Below are positions 52,071 to 60,998 of a stretch of DNA of 64,000 nt, piece after piece. The position numbers and the translations under genes are program-made. The stretch's first letter is position 1. The number at the start of each line of letters is the position of its first letter. Under the pieces are notes generated by a model. That model did no database searches, was not told the DNA's origin, and saw only the letters and a list, made by a program, of their open reading frames with translations. The DNA lies in assembly GCF_900100495.1 (NCBI RefSeq), contig NZ_FNCT01000016.1:59472-123471 (forward strand). Reading direction: 5' to 3'. The DNA comes from Pseudomonas benzenivorans (lineage in GTDB: Bacteria; Pseudomonadota; Gammaproteobacteria; Pseudomonadales; Pseudomonadaceae).

Positions 52071-53753
52071 TCACAGGGTGGAGAGAAACGCACAACCGGT
52101 CGCCTGCCACTGCGCGATATCCACGCGAATGCGTTTTTTATCCAGCTTGCCGACACTGGTCTTGGGAATTTCCGTAACAAGCGCGATCTGCGTGGGAATC
52201 GCCCACTTGTTGATATGGCCCTGCTCGACGTAAGGCTTGAGGTGCTCCTTGAGGCCTTTGGCATCCAGGGTCTGGCCGTCGCGCAGCACCAGCAAGGCGA
52301 ACGGCCGCTCGCCCCACTGCGGATCGGCCACGCCGACCACCGCCACTTCGCGCACGGCTGAATGGCGACTGATCAAGTCTTCCAGCTCCAGCGAGGAGAT
52401 CCATTCGCCGCCGGTTTTGATCACGTCCTTGATCCGGTCGCGAATCTCGATGAAGCCCATGCTGTCGATGGTCGCCACATCGCCGGTGTGCAGCCAGCCA
52501 TGCTCCCAGAGCTCCTGGCCCTTTTCCGGCTCGCGGAAATAGCCCTGGGTCAGCCAGGGCGCACGCAACACCAACTCGCCCTGGGACTCGCCGTCCGCCG
52601 GGAGCATCTTGCCATCGACGTCCATGATCGCCGCGTCGACCAGCGGCACCGGCACACCCGCCTTGATGCGGTAGGTGATGCGCTCGTCCTCGCTACCCGC
52701 GCGCAACTGTTCGTTGAGGTAGCCGCAGGAAATCAGCGGGCAGGTTTCCGACATGCCATAGGCGGCGGTCAGCTGGATACCGCGCGCCTGGGCGGCGTCG
52801 TACAGGGCGCGGTTCAGGGCGCTGCCGCCAATGATCATGCGCAAGCCGCCAAAGTCGTAGCCCTGGGCGCTCGGGCAGTTGATCAGCATCTGCAGGATGG
52901 TCGGCACGCAGTGGGAGAAGGTGACCCTCTCCTGCCGGATCAGCTGGACCAGCATCTCCGGCTCGTAGCGCCCCGGATAGACCTGCTTGATCCCCAGCAT
53001 GGTCGCCACATAGGGCACACCCCAGGCATGCACGTGGAACATCGGGGTGACCGGCATATAGACATCGTCGGTGCCCAGCAGGCGGATGCTGTCCAGGCTG
53101 CCCAGGGTGCTGGCCATGGACAGGGTGTGCAGCACCAGTTGCCGGTGGCTGAAGTAGACGCCCTTAGGATTGCCCGTGGTGCCGGTGGTGTAGAAGGTGG
53201 TGGCCACCGAGTTCTCGTCGAAATCGGCGAACGCATAGCTCGGGCTGGCGGCCGCCAGCAGCTGCTCGTACTCGCCGACCAGGCCCGGCAACTCGGCGCT
53301 TTTCTCCTCGGCATCGGTCAGCAGCAGGGTTTTCTCCACCGTGCTCAATTGGCTGGCGATGCCGTTGTATAGCGGCACGAACTCGCTGTTGACCAGGACG
53401 AACCTGTCCTCGGCGTGGTTCATGGTGTAGAGGATCTGCTCCGGCGACAGGCGGATGTTGATGGTGTGCAGCACCGCGCCGAGCATGGGGATGGCGAACA
53501 TGCACTCGAGGTAACGGTGGCTGTCCCAATCCATCACCGCCACGGTATCGCCCGCCTTGACCCCGGCGTTCGACAGGACGTTGGCCAGTCGCGCGACCCG
53601 CTCATTGAAGGTCGCATAGCTGTAGCGCACGCGATCACGGTAGACGATTTCGCGGGTTTTCTCATAGCGCCCACCGGACAGCAGCAGACTCTTGATCAGC
53701 AAGGGATAGGGATGGGCATTGGCGGCGGGTGGAATGATGCGGGTTTGCAACAT
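52071..53753 (-). CDS. Fatty acyl-CoA ligase (medium/long-chain)
   Basis: 560 aa ANL-superfamily ligase. AMP-binding P-loop YTTGTTGNPKGVYFSH, A5-type YGMSETCP, adenylate-contact WLHTGDVATIDSMGFI, hinge RIKDVIKTGGEWIS and the C-terminal catalytic Lys in TSVGKLDKKRIR. It activates a carboxylic acid to its CoA thioester with ATP in the cytoplasm. The order with DUF1302/DUF1329 and a divergent thiolase suggests uptake, activation and beta-oxidation of a specific acid, in line with the PA3924-like neighbourhood. Chain length cannot be read from sequence. Confidence 0.93.
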   Translation of the reverse strand: MLQTRIIPPAANAHPYPLLIKSLLLSGGRYEKTREIVYRDRVRYSYATFNERVARLANVLSNAGVKAGDTVAVMDWDSHRYLECMFAIPMLGAVLHTINIRLSPEQILYTMNHAEDRFVLVNSEFVPLYNGIASQLSTVEKTLLLTDAEEKSAELPGLVGEYEQLLAAASPSYAFADFDENSVATTFYTTGTTGNPKGVYFSHRQLVLHTLSMASTLGSLDSIRLLGTDDVYMPVTPMFHVHAWGVPYVATMLGIKQVYPGRYEPEMLVQLIRQERVTFSHCVPTILQMLINCPSAQGYDFGGLRMIIGGSALNRALYDAAQARGIQLTAAYGMSETCPLISCGYLNEQLRAGSEDERITYRIKAGVPVPLVDAAIMDVDGKMLPADGESQGELVLRAPWLTQGYFREPEKGQELWEHGWLHTGDVATIDSMGFIEIRDRIKDVIKTGGEWISSLELEDLISRHSAVREVAVVGVADPQWGERPFALLVLRDGQTLDAKGLKEHLKPYVEQGHINKWAIPTQIALVTEIPKTSVGKLDKKRIRVDIAQWQATGCAFLSTL

Positions 53754-53986
53754 GAAGGCACCTGTCTGCTGAACTATTGTTTTTTCGATGCCAGCGACTC
53801 TAGAGCGCCCGCTGGCCGGGCAAATCAGTCAAAAGAATGATTTGCCGCACGACCTTTTTACGAGCTTTGGTCACACGATAGAATCGACAAGACCAATCGG
53901 TCGCGTTAGACCCAATCTTCAGCACATTCATCTATAGAGGTAACTGAAATGCCGATATCGTCATCGTCAGCGGCGCCCGCACGCCG

Positions 53987-55123
53987 ATGGGCGGCTTCCA
54001 GGGCAGCCTGTCCAGCGTCTCCGCAGTGGAGTTGGGCGCGGCCGCCATCCGCGCAGCGGTCGGCCGCGCCGGCATCCCCGCCGCCGACGTGGAAGAAGTG
54101 ATCATGGGCTGCGTGCTGCCCGCCGGCCTCAAGCAAGGCCCGGCGCGCCAGGCCGCACTGAATGCCGGCCTACCCGCCGCCACCGGCTGCACCACGATCA
54201 ACAAGCTGTGCGGCTCGGGCATGAAGGCGGTGATGCTGGCCCACGACCTGCTCAAGGCCGGCAGCAACAAGGTGATGGTCGCCGGCGGCATGGAGAGCAT
54301 GTCCAACGCCCCCTACATTCTGGAAAAGGTCCGCAGCGGCCTGCGCATGGGCCACGGCGAAATCAAGGACCACATGTTCCTCGACGGCCTGGAGGACGCC
54401 CGCACGGGCCGCCTGATGGGCTCCTTCGCCCAGGACACCGCGGATAAATACGGCATCGGCCGCGAAGAGATGGATGCCTACGCCATCGAGTCGCTGAAAC
54501 GCGCCCAGGCCGCCATCGCCGCCGGCGCGCTGGCCGCCGAGATCGTCCCGATCAGCGTCAGCACCCGCAAGGGCGAAGTGTTGGTGAAGGACGACGAGCA
54601 GCCGCTGAGCGCCAACCTGGAGAAAATCCCCAGCCTGCGACCGGCGTTTTGCAAGGGCGGCACTATTACCGCGGCCAATGCCAGCTCGATCTCCGACGGC
54701 GCTTCGGCGCTGTTGCTGATGACCGCCGATGAGGCCGACAGACGCGGCCTCAAGCCACTGGCCCGGATCGCCGGGCATGCCACCCAGAGTCAGGACCCAA
54801 GCGAATTCACCCTCGCGCCGATCGGCGCCATCGGCAACCTGCTGAAGAAGACCGGCTGGAGCAAGGATCAGGTCGACCTGTTCGAGATCAACGAGGCCTT
54901 CGCCATGGTCACCATGCTGGCGATGCGCGAGCACGGCCTGGAGCATGCCAAGGTCAACGTCTATGGCGGTGCCTGCGCCCAGGGCCACCCGGTCGGCTCG
55001 ACCGGCTCGCGGATCATCCTGACCCTGATCAATGCGCTGCAGAACACCGGCGGCAAACGCGGCATCGCCTCGCTGTGCATCGGCGGCGGCGAGGCCACCG
55101 CAGTGGCGGTCGAATTGCTGTAA
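53987..55123 (+). CDS. Thiolase (acetyl-CoA acyltransferase), reading frame disrupted at the start
   Basis: The thiolase is complete from residue ~13 on: nucleophile Cys in TINKLCGSGMKAV, NEAFA, GGACAQGHPVGSTGSR and CIGGGEA. The expected start is ATG 53949, after AGAGG, but DIVIVSGARTP (from 53954) is in another frame, as if one base were missing between ATG and CCGAT; a TGA lies just upstream in that frame. As given, the first usable ATG is 53987, losing ~12 residues including the first beta strand. Either a real mutation or a sequence error. Divergent from the acyl-CoA ligase; would catalyse the last beta-oxidation step. Confidence 0.85.
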   Translation: MGGFQGSLSSVSAVELGAAAIRAAVGRAGIPAADVEEVIMGCVLPAGLKQGPARQAALNAGLPAATGCTTINKLCGSGMKAVMLAHDLLKAGSNKVMVAGGMESMSNAPYILEKVRSGLRMGHGEIKDHMFLDGLEDARTGRLMGSFAQDTADKYGIGREEMDAYAIESLKRAQAAIAAGALAAEIVPISVSTRKGEVLVKDDEQPLSANLEKIPSLRPAFCKGGTITAANASSISDGASALLLMTADEADRRGLKPLARIAGHATQSQDPSEFTLAPIGAIGNLLKKTGWSKDQVDLFEINEAFAMVTMLAMREHGLEHAKVNVYGGACAQGHPVGSTGSRIILTLINALQNTGGKRGIASLCIGGGEATAVAVELL

Positions 55124-55137
55124 CCACCTCGCCCTAA

Positions 55138-55169
55138 CGAAAACGCCCCGCAGCTGCGGGGCGTTTTCG
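55138..55169. terminator. Bidirectional terminator between thiolase and LysE genes
   Basis: Perfect stem AAAACGCCCCGC/GCGGGGCGTTTT centred on CAGCTG; T-runs on both strands. It lies between convergent genes, so it can serve both. Confidence 0.93.
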
Positions 55170-55180
55170 TCGGCAACCAA

Positions 55181-55810
55181 TCAACGCATCTCGCTGAACG
55201 CCAATTTGGCGCCCAGCCCCACCAGCACCGCGCCCATCAACCGGTCGAACCAATGGCCGAGGCGGGCGAAGCCGGCGCGCACCCGGCGCTGGCTGAACAA
55301 CAGCGCCACCAGGCAGAACCACAGCGCCGTCGCCAGCGCCAGATAGATCCCGTAACCGCCCTGTACCGCCAGCGGGGTATGCGGATCGATCACCACGGTG
55401 AACAAGGACAGGAAAAACAGCGTTGCCTTGGGATTCAGGCCATTGGTGACGAAGCCCGCGACAAAGGCCGCGCGCGGCGAACGTGCGCCCGCCGCCAGGC
55501 TCGCTTCGGCGCTGGCCGGATCAGCCGGTTTGGCGCGCAGCGCCTTGACGCCGATGTACAGCAGGTAGGCGGCCGCCAGCCATTTCAAGGCATTGAACAG
55601 CACGATCGATTGCGACACGATCAGGCCGATGCCGAGCAGCGAATAGGCCACATGCACGAAGATCCCGCTGCCCACGCCCAGCGCGGTGAACATCCCGGCA
55701 CGCCGGCCAAAGGCCACGCTCTCGCGCACCACGATGGCGAAATCCGGACCGGGGCTGGCCACCGCCAGTAGATGGATTAGCGCCACGGTGAAGAATTCTG
55801 TCCAGTACAT
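55181..55810 (-). CDS. LysE/RhtB family amino-acid exporter
   Basis: 209 aa with about six hydrophobic helices. RhtB signatures: HLLAVASPGPDFAIVVRESVAFGRRAGM at the start and FVTNGLNPKATLFFLSLF in the middle. The family exports amino acids such as homoserine, threonine or lysine from the cytoplasm. Specificity unknown. Divergent from the hydroxyacid dehydrogenase gene. Confidence 0.92.
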   Translation of the reverse strand: MYWTEFFTVALIHLLAVASPGPDFAIVVRESVAFGRRAGMFTALGVGSGIFVHVAYSLLGIGLIVSQSIVLFNALKWLAAAYLLYIGVKALRAKPADPASAEASLAAGARSPRAAFVAGFVTNGLNPKATLFFLSLFTVVIDPHTPLAVQGGYGIYLALATALWFCLVALLFSQRRVRAGFARLGHWFDRLMGAVLVGLGAKLAFSEMR

Positions 55811-55889
55811 GGGGCCTCCGCGACAGCGAGTCGGTCTGTTAGGCTCGCAACCTTACCCCCACCTGGGTCAGCAAATAAAGGTACAGCTG

Positions 55890-56855
55890 ATGAGTAACAC
55901 AAGCCGCGCAGTATTTCTCGACCACAGCTCGCTCGACTTGGGCGACCTCGATATGTCGCCGCTCGAGCAGAGCTTTGCCGAACTGCAGCTGCATGGACAA
56001 AGCACACCGGCGCAGGTCATCGAACGCCTGCGCGGCGCCGAGGTGGCCATCAGCAACAAGGTGCCGCTGGACGCCGCCACCTTTGCCGCCTGCCCCGCGC
56101 TGAAGCTGGTACTGGTCGCCGCCACCGGCACCAACAACATCGACCTGGAGGCGGCCCGCGAACATGGCGTGACCGTGTGCAACTGCCAGGGCTACGGCAC
56201 GCCCTCGGTGGCGCAACACACGCTGATGCTGCTGTTGGCCCTGGCCACCCGCCTGCCCGATTATCAGACCGCGGTGCGCGCCGGACGCTGGCAACAGGCG
56301 CAGCAGTTCTGCCTGCTGGACTTCCCGATCGTCGAACTGGAAGGCAAGACCCTCGGCCTGCTCGGGCATGGCGAACTGGGTGGGGCGGTGGCCAGATTGG
56401 CCGAAGCCTTCGGCATGCGCGTGCTGCTCGGTCAACTGCCAGGGCGCCCGCCCCGCCAGGACCGCCTGCCGCTGGACGAACTGCTGCCGCAAGTGGACGC
56501 GCTGAGCCTGCATTGCCCGCTGAACGCCGACACCCTGAACCTGATCGGCGAATACGAACTGAGCCTGATGAAACCCACTGCCTTCCTGATCAACACCGCG
56601 CGCGGCGGCCTGGTCAACGAACAGGCGCTGGCCGACTGCCTGCGCCGTGGCCACCTGGGCGGCGCAGCCACCGACGTGCTCACCCAGGAGCCGCCGCGCG
56701 ACGGCAATCCCCTGCTGGCTGCCGACATCCCGCGCCTGATCGTCACCCCGCACAGCGCCTGGGGCAGCCGCGAAGCGCGGCAGCGAATCGTTATCCAACT
56801 GATGGAGAACGCCCAGGCATTTTTCAGCGGTGCGCCGCGCCGTGTAGTCGGCTAA
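55890..56855 (+). CDS. D-2-hydroxyacid dehydrogenase (glycerate/hydroxypyruvate type)
   Basis: 321 aa. NAD-binding GHGELGGAVARLAEAFG, HCPLNADTLNLIG, INTARGGLVNEQAL, catalytic Arg/Glu region and His in VTPHSAWGS. Typical of hydroxypyruvate reductase/glycerate dehydrogenase, reducing 2-oxo acids to D-2-hydroxy acids with NAD(P)H. It lies 27 bp before rsmC on the same strand. The substrate is inferred from general resemblance, so no symbol is given. Confidence 0.9.
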   Translation: MSNTSRAVFLDHSSLDLGDLDMSPLEQSFAELQLHGQSTPAQVIERLRGAEVAISNKVPLDAATFAACPALKLVLVAATGTNNIDLEAAREHGVTVCNCQGYGTPSVAQHTLMLLLALATRLPDYQTAVRAGRWQQAQQFCLLDFPIVELEGKTLGLLGHGELGGAVARLAEAFGMRVLLGQLPGRPPRQDRLPLDELLPQVDALSLHCPLNADTLNLIGEYELSLMKPTAFLINTARGGLVNEQALADCLRRGHLGGAATDVLTQEPPRDGNPLLAADIPRLIVTPHSAWGSREARQRIVIQLMENAQAFFSGAPRRVVG

Positions 56856-56882
56856 GCTCGCGGCTTTTTTCGAGGAGCGTGC

Positions 56883-57881
56883 ATGGATCCGCGAAGCGAA
56901 GTGCTGCTGCGCCAGGCCGAACTGTTCGGCGGCCCGTTGTTGCTCGCCGGCTTGCCGGCCGACGACCTGCTCGGCCATTTGCCCGCGGCCCGGGGCTGGA
57001 GCTGGCATGCCGGCGACCAGGCGGCACTGGACGCGCGCTTTGGTGGGCGCAGCCAGCTGGGCGTCGGCCCGCCTGCCGTCGACTTCGACGCAGCGCTGCT
57101 GTTCCTGCCGAAATCCCGCGAACTGACCGACTACCTGCTGGCCGCCCTGGCTGCGCGGCTGCCTGGCCGCGAGCTATTCCTGGTCGGAGAGAAGCGCGCC
57201 GGCATCGAGCGCGCGGCCAAGCAACTGGCGACCTATGGCAAACCGCGCAAACTCGACAGCGCCCGGCATTGCCAGCTCTGGCAGGTGCGCGTGGACCACG
57301 CGCCCGCCGCGCCGGACCTGCAAGCCCTGGCCCGGCGCTATACCCTGCCACTGGCCGACGGTCCGCTGACGGTGCTCAGCCTGCCCGGGGTCTTCAGCCA
57401 TGGCCGCCTGGACAGCGGTAGCGCCCTGCTCCTGGAGCACCTGGACCGGCTGCCGCCCGGCCATCTGCTGGACTTCGGCTGCGGCGCCGGGGTGCTCGGC
57501 GCGGTGCTGAAGCGCCGCTACCCCGACAGCCAAGTCACGCTGCTCGATGTCGACGCCTTCGCCGTGGCCAGCAGCCGCCTGACCCTGGCGGCCAACGGCC
57601 TGCAGGCCGAGGTGATCAGCGGAGACGGCATCGCCGCCGCGCCCACTGGGCTGAGCGCCATCCTCAGCAACCCGCCCTTCCACCAGGGCGTGCACACCCA
57701 CTACCAGGCCACGGAAACCCTGCTGCGCGAGGCCGCGCAGCACCTGCAGCGCGGCGGCCAGCTGCGCCTGGTGGCCAACAGCTTCCTCAAGTACCCGCCG
57801 CTGATCGAGCAGCACCTCGGCCCCTGCCGGACCCTCGCCGAGGCCAACGGCTTTCGCATCTATCAGGCCAGCAGAAGCTGA
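56883..57881 (+). CDS. rsmC: 16S rRNA (guanine1207-N2)-methyltransferase
   Basis: 332 aa with the two-domain RsmC layout: an N-terminal degenerate methyltransferase-like half and a C-terminal catalytic half with GVFSHGRLDSGSALLLEHL, SAM motif LLDFGCGAGVLGAVL, LLDVDAFAVASSR and catalytic NPPFHQG. It methylates G1207 of 16S rRNA in the 30S subunit. AGGAG precedes the ATG. Probably co-transcribed with the dehydrogenase upstream. Confidence 0.92.
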   Translation: MDPRSEVLLRQAELFGGPLLLAGLPADDLLGHLPAARGWSWHAGDQAALDARFGGRSQLGVGPPAVDFDAALLFLPKSRELTDYLLAALAARLPGRELFLVGEKRAGIERAAKQLATYGKPRKLDSARHCQLWQVRVDHAPAAPDLQALARRYTLPLADGPLTVLSLPGVFSHGRLDSGSALLLEHLDRLPPGHLLDFGCGAGVLGAVLKRRYPDSQVTLLDVDAFAVASSRLTLAANGLQAEVISGDGIAAAPTGLSAILSNPPFHQGVHTHYQATETLLREAAQHLQRGGQLRLVANSFLKYPPLIEQHLGPCRTLAEANGFRIYQASRS

Positions 57882-57989
57882 AGTCAGAGGTTGTGAATAT
57901 ATCGAGCGCCGTCGCGAGGCGGCCGCAGTAGGTGGGAGTTTTTTCACAAACTCTCAGACTTGCCCGGTCCGCGCCGCTTGGGCACAATG

Positions 57990-58180
57990 CGCCCGTCCTA
58001 GGGGAGTAGTCTCCCGCGAGCCAACGCTCGCCCGGCACCCGTCAACATACTTGGTCAATCGACCATGGCGCGTGCGACCCAAGGCCCGCGCAAAGGGCCC
58101 AGGGTTTGACAAGACCTATGACACGCACACCTTACCCGGGGCGGGAAGGTCGTACGTGTCATAGCCACGTCGACCCGCCC
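57990..58180 (+). ncRNA. yybP-ykoY Mn2+ riboswitch
   Basis: The 5' untranslated region of the GDT1-family gene contains the diagnostic elements of the yybP-ykoY class: AGGGGAGTAG near 58000 and GTCAACATACTTGG near 58040, separated by a stem. A further hairpin with GACACGnnnACCTT ... GTACGTGTCA (~58122-58162) precedes the ATG and may be the expression platform controlling ribosome access. The class binds Mn2+ and turns on Mn2+ exporters of precisely this family. Boundaries are approximate. Confidence 0.85.
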
Positions 58181-58193
58181 CTTAGGAAAACCC

Positions 58194-58778
58194 ATGCTGG
58201 AATCCCTGTCCGTTCCCACCCTGATCGTGGCCTTGGCCGAAATCGGCGACAAGACGCAGTTGCTGGCCTTGCTGCTGGCCGCGCGCTTTCGCCAGCCCTG
58301 GCCGATCATCGCCGGGATAATCGCCGCCACCCTGGCCAACCACTTCGCCGCCGGCGCCATCGGCAACTGGGTCGCCGGTTTCTTTTCAGCGGCCAACCTC
58401 AGCTGGATTCTGGCCGCCTGCTTCGCCACGGTGGCGCTGTGGACCCTGGTTCCCGACACCCTGGACGACGACGAAAGCGCCGGCTTCACGCGCTATGGCC
58501 CGTTCCTCACCACCCTGATCGCCTTCTTCATCGCCGAGATGGGCGACAAGACCCAGGTCGCCACGGTGATGCTGGCCGCGCAGTACCCGCACTTCGTCCT
58601 GGTGGTGATGGGCACCACCCTGGGCATGCTGATCGCCAACGTGCCGGTGGTACTGCTCGGCAACTTCGCTGCCGAGCGCCTGCCGCTGACCCTGATTCGC
58701 CGCCTGGCGGCCTGCGCCTTCGGCGTGCTGGCGCTGTACGCGGGTTACCAGGCGTTGAAACTCGGCGGAATCGCCTGA
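58194..58778 (+). CDS. TMEM165/GDT1-family manganese exporter
   Basis: 194 aa with six predicted helices in two repeats, each holding the family's cation motif: ALAEIGDKTQLL and FIAEMGDKTQVA. An acidic loop (LDDDESAG) separates the halves. Bacterial members (MneA type) export Mn2+ across the inner membrane. The Mn2+-responsive riboswitch directly upstream strongly supports this function. It has a short AGGA ribosome binding site that the riboswitch could mask. Confidence 0.92.
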   Translation: MLESLSVPTLIVALAEIGDKTQLLALLLAARFRQPWPIIAGIIAATLANHFAAGAIGNWVAGFFSAANLSWILAACFATVALWTLVPDTLDDDESAGFTRYGPFLTTLIAFFIAEMGDKTQVATVMLAAQYPHFVLVVMGTTLGMLIANVPVVLLGNFAAERLPLTLIRRLAACAFGVLALYAGYQALKLGGIA

Positions 58779-58880
58779 CACTTGCTTGGCGTCACGGAAC
58801 CGGCGTTTCGGCCAATGCATCACCGCGCCCGACTGCTGCTAAAGTGCGCAAGCTTTTGCTCAGCAGTCTCGGAGAAAGTT

Positions 58881-59324
58881 ATGTCACTGGATGATCGGAA
58901 AAAGCTGGTCCGCCAGCACATCGACCTGTCGTGGAACAAGGGACGCCTGGCCCTGGTGGAGCAGTTGCACAGCAAGGACTTTCTCTACAAGAGTTCGTTT
59001 ACCGGCCACCCACTGACCAGCACGGCGTTCGTCCAGATGGTGCAGGACATCCGCCAGGCCATGCCGGACCTGGAGGTGGTGATCGAGGAGTGCATCGCCG
59101 AAGGCAACAAGGTGGTCACCTGGAGCACCCTGATCGGCACCATCGAGAAACCCGCCTTCGGCTACCCGCCGAGCGACAAGGTGCTGAGCATCTCGGCGAT
59201 GGCCTTCTGGACGCTGACCCCCAGCAACGAGATCCAGGAAATCTGCACCATGTTCGACGTGGAAAGCTTTCGCGCCCAACTCGGCCTGGAGACCCGGTCC
59301 TTCGCGGAAAAAGCCCTGCCTTGA
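58881..59324 (+). CDS. SnoaL/NTF2-like ester-cyclase family protein
   Basis: 147 aa with the NTF2-like cone fold of the SnoaL polyketide-cyclase/ester-cyclase group (VRQHIDLSWNKGRLALVEQL, DFLYKSSFTGHP, VQDIRQAMPDLEVVIEECIAEGNKVV, TMFDVESFRAQLG). Proteins of this group are often encoded alone; substrate and reaction are unknown. Strong GGAGAAAG before the ATG. It follows the GDT1 gene by ~100 bp. Confidence 0.85.
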   Translation: MSLDDRKKLVRQHIDLSWNKGRLALVEQLHSKDFLYKSSFTGHPLTSTAFVQMVQDIRQAMPDLEVVIEECIAEGNKVVTWSTLIGTIEKPAFGYPPSDKVLSISAMAFWTLTPSNEIQEICTMFDVESFRAQLGLETRSFAEKALP

Positions 59325-59426
59325 GCCCCGCAGGCGCTCACCCCCGCCGATCTAGCCATTCGCGCACAAGCAGCCTCGGGCCCGCTGTTTATCGCCGGCC
59401 CAGGGCGGTTCAGCCGGACAGCGCGG

Positions 59427-60248
59427 TCAACGCGAAGCCTTGGCCTGCTCGTAGAGCGGCATGACTTTCGGGATCGCCGCCTGCAGAGAGGCGATCCGGC
59501 TGCTCGACGAGGGGTGCGTGCTCATGAACTCCGGCGGCGCACCGTTGCTGGCCTGGGCCATCTTCTGCCACAGGCTGACGGCGGCATTCGGGTTGTAGCC
59601 GCCACGGGCGGCCAGCTCCAGTCCGAGTAGGTCGGCCTCGTTCTCGTTACCCCGGCTGTTCGGCAGGGTCAGGCTGTACTCCACCACGGCGTCGGCCATG
59701 GCCATGCTGCCCTCGCCCAGGCCGAGCAGCGCGCCGGCGCCCTGCTTGGCCAGCGCCACACCATAGGCCTTGGACATGGCCTCGCGACTATGCTCGCGCA
59801 GGGCATGGGCCATTTCGTGGCCGAGGATAGCGGCGATCTCGTCATCGCTCAGCTTCAGCTTTTCCATCAGTCCGCTGTAGAAAATGATCTTGCCGCCTGG
59901 ACCGCAGTTGGCGTTCAGCTCGTCGCTCTTGATCAGGTTGACTTCCCACTGCCATTGCGCGGCATCGGCACGAAAGCGTGGCGCCTGGGCGATCAAGCGG
60001 TCGGCGATCGCCTGCAGGCGCTTGGCGTTGGCGCTGCTCTTGTCCAGCACGCCCTTGCTCGACGCCTCCCCCAGGGTCTGCTGGTAGGACTGCGCATACA
60101 TCTGATTGACTTCCTGGCTCGAGAGCATGCTGAACATGTACTGCTTGCGCTCGACCCCCACCGCATCGCCGCTGGTGGTGTTCACGGCTTGGCATCCTGC
60201 CAGCAGCAAGGCCGCGGCCAGCGCGGTTAAGGACAACATCTGGTTCAT
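59427..60248 (-). CDS. M48-family metalloprotease lipoprotein
   Basis: 273 aa. Lipoprotein signal with LLLAGC, then the zinc protease domain: HEMAH at residues 144-148, third ligand Glu in NENEADLLGLEL, and the C-terminal STHPSSSSRIASL motif. It resembles the YcaL/LoiP-type envelope proteases that degrade misfolded outer-membrane proteins. Expected at the periplasmic face, lipid-anchored. ATG 60248 gives the proper signal peptide; longer starts do not. Confidence 0.92.
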   Translation of the reverse strand: MNQMLSLTALAAALLLAGCQAVNTTSGDAVGVERKQYMFSMLSSQEVNQMYAQSYQQTLGEASSKGVLDKSSANAKRLQAIADRLIAQAPRFRADAAQWQWEVNLIKSDELNANCGPGGKIIFYSGLMEKLKLSDDEIAAILGHEMAHALREHSREAMSKAYGVALAKQGAGALLGLGEGSMAMADAVVEYSLTLPNSRGNENEADLLGLELAARGGYNPNAAVSLWQKMAQASNGAPPEFMSTHPSSSSRIASLQAAIPKVMPLYEQAKASR

Positions 60249-60331
60249 GCTGGATCTCCATTGGACAGGGCACACATGCTAGGCCGGGGTCCCTTCTCGA
60301 GCAACCACCGCACGCGCTGAAGGCTACCGGC

Positions 60332-60949
60332 CTATGCCGGCGTCAGGCACTCCGGCCCATCGAGTTTCGGGTCGTTGACCAGGTTGGCCAGCACCCGCTC
60401 GCGCAGGCTCGCCGACGGGCTGGCCAGCAGCGCCTGCAGCTCGGCCTGCGGCGTGTCCGCGGCCAACCAGGCGTCCTGCCCGGCGGCGTCGAGAATCAGT
60501 GGGCGGCGCTGATTGGCCGCGGCCTGGGTGACCACCGCCGCACTCAGGTAGACACACCCCTCGACCGGATAGGCTTCCCACAACGCGGCGAAGTACAGCA
60601 GCGAGGCCTCGCCGGTCAGCCAATAGGGGCGCTTGCGCACACTACCGCGCCACTCGTAGAAGCCATTGGCCGGCAACAGGCCGCGGCGCAGACGAAACGC
60701 CTCGCGGAACATCGGCTGCTCGGCCAGGGTTTCCGCCCGCGCCTGGGCCGGGGTTTTCGTCAGGTCGGTCAGCCAGGGCGGCGTCAGCCCCCAGCGGACG
60801 CGCGCCAGCTGGCGCTCACCGGCGACACTGCGCAACAGCAGTACCTGGGCATTCGGCGAAATGCTCCAGTGCGGCTGTTGATCCGCAGGAAAACCAGGCA
60901 GGGCCGCAAAGCCGGGCGACCAGCGAAACAGGGCATAACGTCCACACAT
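60332..60949 (-). CDS. SRAP-domain protein (YedK/HMCES family) with altered active site
   Basis: 205 aa, starting MCGRY with the invariant Cys2. The catalytic Glu is present (ANGFYEWRG, Glu99). Two other residues of the YedK site differ: the Asn of NARxET is Gln69 (AQARAET), and the conserved His before RRP is Asn146 (ANQRRPLIL). SRAP proteins form a DNA-protein crosslink through Cys2 with abasic sites in single-stranded DNA. Crosslink formation may persist, but chemistry should be altered. The enzyme is also shorter than YedK (222 aa). Confidence 0.88.
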   Translation of the reverse strand: MCGRYALFRWSPGFAALPGFPADQQPHWSISPNAQVLLLRSVAGERQLARVRWGLTPPWLTDLTKTPAQARAETLAEQPMFREAFRLRRGLLPANGFYEWRGSVRKRPYWLTGEASLLYFAALWEAYPVEGCVYLSAAVVTQAAANQRRPLILDAAGQDAWLAADTPQAELQALLASPSASLRERVLANLVNDPKLDGPECLTPA

Positions 60950-60998
60950 GGGGGAAACTCGATAACGGACAGGCGGCAGACTGCGGATCGGCAGGTCA

